Assembly: GCA_902516225.1 (NCBI GenBank)
Contig: CABXXS010000013.1
Coordinates: 1 to 27,743, forward strand
Length of the DNA stretch: 27,743 nucleotides
DNA from: Puniceicoccaceae bacterium
Lineage (GTDB): Bacteria > Verrucomicrobiota > Verrucomicrobiae > Opitutales > Coraliomargaritaceae
Direction: 5' to 3'
The position numbers and the translations under genes are program-made. The notes under the pieces are model-generated. The model did no database searches. It was not told the DNA's origin and was given only the letters and a program-made list of their open reading frames with translations. Positions 19,325 to 24,936 of this stretch are shown in pieces. The first letter of the stretch is position 1, and the number at the start of each line of letters is the position of its first letter.

Positions 19325-19576
19325 TTAAGGGTAAATTTGGGTATATTAAGAGTGTAGGGTATGATTAATACTCTAAAAATTATCCAAAGCAAGCTAAATC
19401 TGCAATTTAATGCACTAAATTTAAAAAAATATCTATATAATCTTTAAATATATGCAAATCAAGATTTTATGAATTATTTATTTTTTTACTTTATTTTACT
19501 TAATATAACATTAATTCACACTTTAATTTTATTTTAAAAATTTAATTCTACTAAGTTTAACCCATTACGCTTAATT
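19325..19576. promoter_or_regulatory. AT-rich divergent intergenic region, PEP-CTERM unit / sulfatase
   Basis: This is the longest non-coding stretch in the window (252 bp) and is extremely AT-rich, with long runs of T and A in 19470-19570. It must hold promoters for the leftward PEP-CTERM pair and the rightward sulfatase. On the leftward strand a GATAAT hexamer (19379-19384) lies downstream of a TTGCA motif that overlaps the candidate operator. No ORF or RNA gene is evident. Confidence 0.5.
19401..19415. promoter_or_regulatory. Second candidate LacI-family operator
   Basis: TGCAATTTAATGCAC matches the leftward-strand site at 16707-16721 in 13 of 15 positions and has the same TGCA-N6-TGCA frame. 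It overlaps the probable -35 side of the PEP-CTERM promoter, where binding would repress. It could also affect the divergent sulfatase, whose start is 162 bp away. Confidence 0.4.
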
Positions 19577-21034
19577 ATGGCTCTTTTTTTACGTTTTTTC
19601 TTAATTTTTGCACTCATTAGTAACTTATTGCCCCAAATAGACGCCAAGCCCCGTAATGTCGTCTTTATACTAAGCGACGATCATCGCTTTGATTTTATGG
19701 GTTTCACTAAGAAGCTACCGTGGTTAAAAACGCCCCAGATGGACCGAATGGCCGGTGAGGGTGCATACTTTGATCAAGCTTACGTCAGCACCTCTTTGTG
19801 CTCCCCAAGTAGAGCGTCTATATTAACGGGTCTCTACGCCCACACTCATACTATAGTAGATAATCAAGCGCCTAACCCTGGCAATCTTACTTATTTTCCG
19901 GAATATCTTCAAGAGGCAGGTTATCAAACCGCTTTCTTTGGTAAATGGCATATGGGAGATGAATCCGATGATCCGCAGCCTGGATTTTCTCACTGGGAAT
20001 CTTTCAAGGGTCAAGGTGTCTACGATGGTGTGACTTTAAATATTAATGGTGAGCGTGTTACCTTTGATGAAACGGTCTACACCTCTGATTTGCTTACTGA
20101 ACATGCCGTCGAGTGGATGGAAGAACTTGATCCGGAAAAGCCCTTTTTTGTTTATCTCTCTCATAAGGCTGTACACGCAGAGTTTAAACCGGCCTCGCGA
20201 CATGCAGGCCTATACGCTGGAGCGGAATATGAGCTTCCAGCGACTTACTCTCAGACCAAAGATAATGCCTATAAAGAGCTCCTCTGGCCAGAATGGGTAA
20301 AGCAGCAACGCCACAGTTGGCACGGGGTAGATTTCATGTACCATGCTAATGGTGAGGTTGGTGACCTTGTCATTGATTACTGCGAGACTCTCATGGGCGT
20401 GGATGATAGTATTGGCACCGTCATGGCCTACTTAGAACAGCGGGGGATTTTGGATGAGACAGTAGTCATATATATGGGTGATAATGGATTTAGTTGGGGC
20501 GAGCACGGCTTAATCGATAAACGACACTTTTACGAGGAGTCAGCCAAAGTGCCTCTATTGGTACGATGCCCAGATGTTTTTGAAGGTGGCAAAACCTTGC
20601 ACAGTCTCGTGCAGAATATTGATATCGCTCCTACCGTCATGGACTTAGCTGGGCTCGAAAAAAATCCTATTATGCACGGGCATTCTTTCGTTCCTATCCT
20701 AGAAGGTAAAGACATACCCTGGCGCGACAAAGTATTTTATGAGTATTATTGGGAATATGACTTCCCGATGACGCCATCGGTCTTTGGAGTACGAACCGAC
20801 CGTTATAAGTATATACGTTACCAGGGGATATGGGATCGCAACGAACTCTACGATTTAGAAAACGATCCAAACGAAATGTATAACTTAATTGAGAGTCCCG
20901 ATCACCAAACTCTCATCCATGAGCTCGCAGGCGAAATCTACGATTGGTTAGAACTCACTGGTGGGATGCAAATTCCCTTAAAGCGCACCATTAAGCACCG
21001 CTGGGGTGATTACCGCCACGAAGGCCAATATTAA
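19577..21034 (+). CDS. Secreted S1-type sulfatase (CSPSR)
   Basis: This 485-residue exported sulfatase has a signal peptide (about 1-23, ending IDA), the metal-binding VVFILSDDHRFDFMGF with D34 and D35, the formylglycine motif CSPSR at 75-79 within SLCSPSRASILTG, FFGKWHMG, and the second metal site YMGDNGFSWGEHG. A C-terminal subdomain with VFGVRTDRYKYIRYQG and NELYDLENDPNE closes the fold. The DHRFDFMG...PWLKTPQMDRMA opening resembles sulfatases often annotated as N-acetylglucosamine-6-sulfatase-like, but in a fucosidase locus the substrate is more likely a sulfated fucan; no subfamily call is safe. It is transcribed alone, divergent from the PEP-CTERM pair and converging on the next sulfatase with 28 bp between stops and no visible terminator. 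Confidence 0.94.
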   Translation: MALFLRFFLIFALISNLLPQIDAKPRNVVFILSDDHRFDFMGFTKKLPWLKTPQMDRMAGEGAYFDQAYVSTSLCSPSRASILTGLYAHTHTIVDNQAPNPGNLTYFPEYLQEAGYQTAFFGKWHMGDESDDPQPGFSHWESFKGQGVYDGVTLNINGERVTFDETVYTSDLLTEHAVEWMEELDPEKPFFVYLSHKAVHAEFKPASRHAGLYAGAEYELPATYSQTKDNAYKELLWPEWVKQQRHSWHGVDFMYHANGEVGDLVIDYCETLMGVDDSIGTVMAYLEQRGILDETVVIYMGDNGFSWGEHGLIDKRHFYEESAKVPLLVRCPDVFEGGKTLHSLVQNIDIAPTVMDLAGLEKNPIMHGHSFVPILEGKDIPWRDKVFYEYYWEYDFPMTPSVFGVRTDRYKYIRYQGIWDRNELYDLENDPNEMYNLIESPDHQTLIHELAGEIYDWLELTGGMQIPLKRTIKHRWGDYRHEGQY

Positions 21035-21062
21035 GCAGGCCTCTTAAATACTTGCGAGAATC

Positions 21063-22448
21063 TTATCGGGTAGTGATCGGAGGTGGAATATTTTTGCGCC
21101 ACTGGCTGATAGTAGACAGCAAATTTTTTGTAATTTGTGGGTGCGCTAGGCTTCGATCCTCCGTCTCGTTTGGATCAACAGAAAGATCAAATAGTTGTTC
21201 CCCATCTTTAGGATTAAAGACTAGCTTCCAATCGCCTCGACGCAACGCGCCACTGTCTCCAGAAAACCATAGTATATCTCGCGGTGCGAGTCGGGTATGC
21301 TTTCCCTCTATAACAGGCAGCAAATTTACACCGTCTAATTCACTCTCTTGACTGGAGTCAAGGCCCCCAAAAGCGCAGAATGTGGGGTACAAGTCTAGGG
21401 TAGTAACGGGCGTATCGGTTACGGCACCGCGATCATCAGATCCTGGCCAACTAATGATAAAAGGCACCCGAATGCCACCATCCCAGTAAGTGCCTTTTTG
21501 ACCTCGTAAACCTCCGGTGGAGCCGAGCATCTCGCCGCGCGGCCAATCCTCCGGCATGCCTTTGAAGGTAGTCAGAGCAGGTCCATTATCACTAACAAAT
21601 ACTAGCATAGTATTTTCGCGAATACCCGCTACATCGAGAGTCTCTATTACCCTGCCGATGCCCTCGTCGATCGCCATTACCATGGAGGCATAGTGCTTAA
21701 GAGCTTCGCTTTCGATGTGCTTTAGTTTTTTTAAGTCTTCACTTTTTCCTTGTAGTGGGCTGTGAGGTGCATTGTAAGCGAGCATCAAAAAGAATGGATT
21801 GTCTTTTTCTTGGGTAATGAACTCACAAGCATGACGACCCAATCTATCGGTTAGATATTCGTCTCCCTCTTTTACAGGACCCCAAACTCCGCTTTTTTTA
21901 CTGCTGCCATAGTTGCGGTCGTTCACTCCTTTATAGTTCCCATTATCGTCGGGCCAATAGTCGCCCTCCCAAACCATGACATCGTAAGTATAATCAAAGT
22001 ACTTTTCTGCGGGCATGGGATCCCAACTGGGATTATTTAAGTTCCATTTACCGACAAGTCCAGTAGTGTAGCCTAATTTTTTCAGGGCTTCGGGTAATAT
22101 TTTATGATCCTTTGGCATTCTAACAGCGCCCATGTCAGGGTTCCAATAGACACCAATACGGCTAGGCTGTAAGCCGCTTAGCAAGCCGACGCGACTGGGC
22201 CCACAAACAGGGCTAATAGAGTAGCCTTGGGTGAAGCGTAGTCCATTCTCAGCTAATGAATCAATGTGGGGAGTGGGTACTAGTTCGCCGCCGTAGCAAC
22301 CCGGGTCTGCGTAACCCATATCGTCTACAAAGATAAGAATGATATTAGGCTTCTCGGTGCTCGTCTGAGCTGGTAGCTCTAAAGGTTGGAGAGCTATCCA
22401 AAATGTCAGAACAATAACTTTCCACTGAGCTAGTAATACGGACTTCAA
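21063..22448 (-). CDS. Secreted S1-type sulfatase (CGPSR), TTG start
   Basis: This 461-residue exported sulfatase resembles arylsulfatase A and N-acetylgalactosamine-6-sulfatase-like proteins. It has a signal peptide (about 1-28), NIILIFVDDMGYADPGCYGG with D42 and D43, the formylglycine motif CGPSR at 82-86, LVGKWNL, FVSDNGP and the GGLRGQKGTYWDGGIRVPF loop typical of that group. The start is TTG at 22448: the upstream gene's TGA overlaps it as TTGA, and no ATG occurs until well inside the catalytic domain. This 4-bp overlap implies translational coupling to the preceding sulfatase. It is the last gene of a three-gene leftward operon. The sulfate ester it removes cannot be told from sequence. 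Confidence 0.93.
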   Translation of the reverse strand: MKSVLLAQWKVIVLTFWIALQPLELPAQTSTEKPNIILIFVDDMGYADPGCYGGELVPTPHIDSLAENGLRFTQGYSISPVCGPSRVGLLSGLQPSRIGVYWNPDMGAVRMPKDHKILPEALKKLGYTTGLVGKWNLNNPSWDPMPAEKYFDYTYDVMVWEGDYWPDDNGNYKGVNDRNYGSSKKSGVWGPVKEGDEYLTDRLGRHACEFITQEKDNPFFLMLAYNAPHSPLQGKSEDLKKLKHIESEALKHYASMVMAIDEGIGRVIETLDVAGIRENTMLVFVSDNGPALTTFKGMPEDWPRGEMLGSTGGLRGQKGTYWDGGIRVPFIISWPGSDDRGAVTDTPVTTLDLYPTFCAFGGLDSSQESELDGVNLLPVIEGKHTRLAPRDILWFSGDSGALRRGDWKLVFNPKDGEQLFDLSVDPNETEDRSLAHPQITKNLLSTISQWRKNIPPPITTR

Positions 22449-23875
22449 TTTTTATAACGGTTAAAGAAAAGTGTCTTAGTTTTTCCGCTCCCACCTTTTT
22501 TCCAGCTGTTACTGTCCTCGGGCCTTTCGGCATCTACATTTTGGAGATATTGTTCTAGTTTGGAGTCGAGCGTAGAAGCGAGCTGTGGTTTTTCGTTGGC
22601 TAGGTCACGACTTTCACCGGGATCGTCTGCAACATTAAATAAAAGACTGCGCCCAGAAGAGGTGAATTTTAAAAGTTTATAATCCCCCAAGCGGATCGCG
22701 CTATGAGGCTCGTTTAATCCTACCACATTATAATGAGGAAAATGAAAGATGAGACCTTCGGGTGGACGTGTGATCGTAGCTCGAGGGTCTGAGAGTAAGC
22801 TCCGGAAGCTGCGTCCATCGAGATCTTCTGGTAACATCTCTTTCGCTCCGGCTAGATCCGCAATAGTGGGCAGTAGATCGTAAGAGATCACTGGCTCATC
22901 GCTTTGAGATCCAACAGGAATACCTGGGCCCATGACAGAAAAGGGTACTCTAATGCCGCCTTCTGTTAAATCCCACTTTCCTCTCAGTAGTGGGGCGTTG
23001 AGTCCCATTGGGTACGGTTCGCCTTTGTTTACTTGGATGGGCAGGCAGGGCATACCTCCATTATCAGAAGTAAATATTAGGTAAGTATTATTCGCTAGGC
23101 CCATCGTATCATAGGCTTCGAGTAGGGTGCCAATAGAGCGATCTAAGTCTTCGACCATTGCCGCATAGGCGTGGTTGCTATGGAGTTTGCCTGGCTCACG
23201 TTTTCCAACTGCATCATAAGTGGCTTCGCTGTACACTAAATCAGAATGTACTGCGTAGTGTGAGAGTTGAATGAAAAAAGGACGATCTGCCTCGATGGAG
23301 GAACTGATAAAATCGATAGCGCGCTCCGTAATGGAATCGACCCGTTTGGGATCTATCTCCGCATAGCCACCCCATTCGCGGTGGTGATTTTGCATCGTGA
23401 AGCCGCCCTCACTGTTAGTTGTGCGCCCATCGTGTAAATCATAGGAGTATCTATCTGGGTGGGCATTAATGTGCCATTTGCCTAAATGTGCGCAGATATA
23501 GTCTGAATTAACGGCTTTTAAAATCTGAGGGATAGCAAGCTGGTCATGGTCGGCACGATTATCACCTAGGACGCGAGTGTATTTTAATCTGGCAGGAGAT
23601 TTCCCAAATTGCACGCTGTAGCGAGTGGGAGAACAAACAGGTGCGGCGGCATAGCCACTACTAAAACGCATACCTCTTGCAAGAAGGGCGTCCATATTTG
23701 GTGTATGATGATAGTCGCTTTTAGCCTCCGGACGTCGCAAATCCATAGAACTTGAGAGACTAGACCAGCCCTGGTCATCGGTTAGAACTAAGATAAAGTT
23801 AGGAGAGGTCTCGGCTTCAAGGCCACTACCTAGAAGTAGACTAGCCCATAAGATTTTTAGATATTTAAAATCCAT
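22445..23875 (-). CDS. Secreted S1-type sulfatase (CSPTR)
   Basis: This 476-residue exported sulfatase has a signal peptide (about 1-21), FILVLTDDQGWSSL with D33 and D34, the formylglycine motif CSPTR at 81-85 (AAPVCSPTRYSVQFG), LGKWHIN and the second metal site FTSDNGG, followed by APLLRGKWDLTEGGIRVPF. The C-terminal subdomain contains AIRLGDYKLLKF and LFNVADDPGESRDLA. It lies 18 bp downstream of the unknown secreted protein and overlaps the next sulfatase by 4 bp, so it is the middle gene of a tight operon. Pairing two different sulfatases in a coupled unit suggests successive removal of sulfates from different positions of one sugar. Confidence 0.94.
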   Translation of the reverse strand: MDFKYLKILWASLLLGSGLEAETSPNFILVLTDDQGWSSLSSSMDLRRPEAKSDYHHTPNMDALLARGMRFSSGYAAAPVCSPTRYSVQFGKSPARLKYTRVLGDNRADHDQLAIPQILKAVNSDYICAHLGKWHINAHPDRYSYDLHDGRTTNSEGGFTMQNHHREWGGYAEIDPKRVDSITERAIDFISSSIEADRPFFIQLSHYAVHSDLVYSEATYDAVGKREPGKLHSNHAYAAMVEDLDRSIGTLLEAYDTMGLANNTYLIFTSDNGGMPCLPIQVNKGEPYPMGLNAPLLRGKWDLTEGGIRVPFSVMGPGIPVGSQSDEPVISYDLLPTIADLAGAKEMLPEDLDGRSFRSLLSDPRATITRPPEGLIFHFPHYNVVGLNEPHSAIRLGDYKLLKFTSSGRSLLFNVADDPGESRDLANEKPQLASTLDSKLEQYLQNVDAERPEDSNSWKKGGSGKTKTLFFNRYKN

Positions 23876-23893
23876 ATATTTGGGATCATAGTG

Positions 23894-24772
23894 CTAGGAA
23901 TCCTCGTCCAATAGGCCTACTGCGGTAGCTAAGCTTTCTTTTGAAACTCGTATTTCATCATAGGATACCCTAGCTAAGCCGCTTGAAAAACAGGAGAGTA
24001 TTAAGCCCTTAAAAATACCTCTTTTGGAGTTAGCCAAGCTCGCCTCGGCTCTTTGGCTAATATGACTGGGATTGGAGCCAATTTCAGCGGCTTGTAGTTT
24101 TTTTTCAGTTAAGCCATTCTCTGCAAAGTATGTTGCTTGGCGATTATCCAAAATCCACATTTTCAATCCTATGGAAGCGCGCTTACCAGCGAGTGGGAGA
24201 TTTTCTAGCTTCCAAATTAACAGATAGGTTTCGTCTGGATAGCATTCGATGCCATTCTCGATTTTTGAAGTACGGCTTTGGCCTGCACTAAGTAATCCAT
24301 AGGGAGAACCCCAACGCTTTGGACAAAATGCAAAAAGTGAATTTCGGGGTGTTGGAGCTTCAGTACTTGGTATTGAAAAAAGAATGCCTAGAACTGAATC
24401 TTTGATTAAATTACCGGAGCTAAACCGAAAGCTGCCGTAAACCTCGCCAGTATAATCCGCATCAATTTGGCGTATGGCAATGCCCTGACCAATGGACTTT
24501 TCCTTGCGTTCGCCTTTTATGATTATGGCACCGGGCGTTGAAGCGTAACCTGAAATAGCTAAGTCATCCTTGGTGAACATAGCTTTACCTTTGGCAGTCT
24601 GCCATGAGCTATGCCAACCCGTACTGCTTTGTCCAGATAGGGTGGAATCTATATTTCCTAAGGAGCTACCGCTAGGTGCCGACATATCAAAGCCTTCGTG
24701 TATCCCAGCATTTAGTAGGTTTTGGTAAGAAAGCATAAAAATAATAACTGTAAGTGTGATAAGTGTTTTCAT
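23894..24772 (-). CDS. Secreted protein of unknown function, possible concanavalin A-like beta-sandwich
   Basis: I do not recognise a named family. The protein has 292 residues, a signal peptide (about 1-22, ending NLLNA) and no other membrane segment or PEP-CTERM tail. The opening GIHEGFDM, the middle segments GQGIAIRQIDADYTGEVYGSFRFS and LGLKMWILDN-like strands, and the closing SYDEIRVSKESLA resemble LamG/concanavalin A-type secreted proteins common in Verrucomicrobiota and Planctomycetes, where a D-E-[IL]-R-[VI] strand near the C-terminus is frequent. It is the first gene of an operon with two sulfatases, 18 bp upstream of the first, so a glycan-binding helper or a glycan-cleaving enzyme are both possible. 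The operon is divergent from the TonB-dependent receptor. Confidence 0.75.
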   Translation of the reverse strand: MKTLITLTVIIFMLSYQNLLNAGIHEGFDMSAPSGSSLGNIDSTLSGQSSTGWHSSWQTAKGKAMFTKDDLAISGYASTPGAIIIKGERKEKSIGQGIAIRQIDADYTGEVYGSFRFSSGNLIKDSVLGILFSIPSTEAPTPRNSLFAFCPKRWGSPYGLLSAGQSRTSKIENGIECYPDETYLLIWKLENLPLAGKRASIGLKMWILDNRQATYFAENGLTEKKLQAAEIGSNPSHISQRAEASLANSKRGIFKGLILSCFSSGLARVSYDEIRVSKESLATAVGLLDEDS

Positions 24773-24820
24773 TCGTTTAATGTATTATTGTGTTGTTTAG
24801 GTAATTTTACCGAGGAGACA

Positions 24821-24838
24821 CTTATCTCATACGATAAG
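24821..24838. promoter_or_regulatory. Inverted repeat in the sulfatase-operon / receptor divergent region
   Basis: CTTATC (24821-24826) and GATAAG (24833-24838) are a perfect 6-bp inverted repeat around TCATAC, 49 bp upstream of the sulfatase operon start. The 18-bp size and position suit a regulator binding site. It does not match the TGCA-N6-TGCA sites. Confidence 0.3.
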
Positions 24839-24878
24839 AAAAGTTGTAATCTTGTAGGGTGCATAAAATTTCATTGTA

Positions 24879-24907
24879 TTGCAATTTTTAATACTGCTTT
24901 GTGTAAT
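24879..24907 (+). promoter_or_regulatory. Probable sigma70-type promoter of the TonB-dependent receptor
   Basis: TTGCAA (24879-24884), a 17-bp spacer and TGTAAT (24902-24907) match the sigma70 consensus at 4/6 and 5/6. Transcription would begin near 24914, leaving a leader of about 23 bases before the ATG at 24937. Confidence 0.45.
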
Positions 24908-24936
24908 AATATGCACATAATCAAAGAGCATATATT

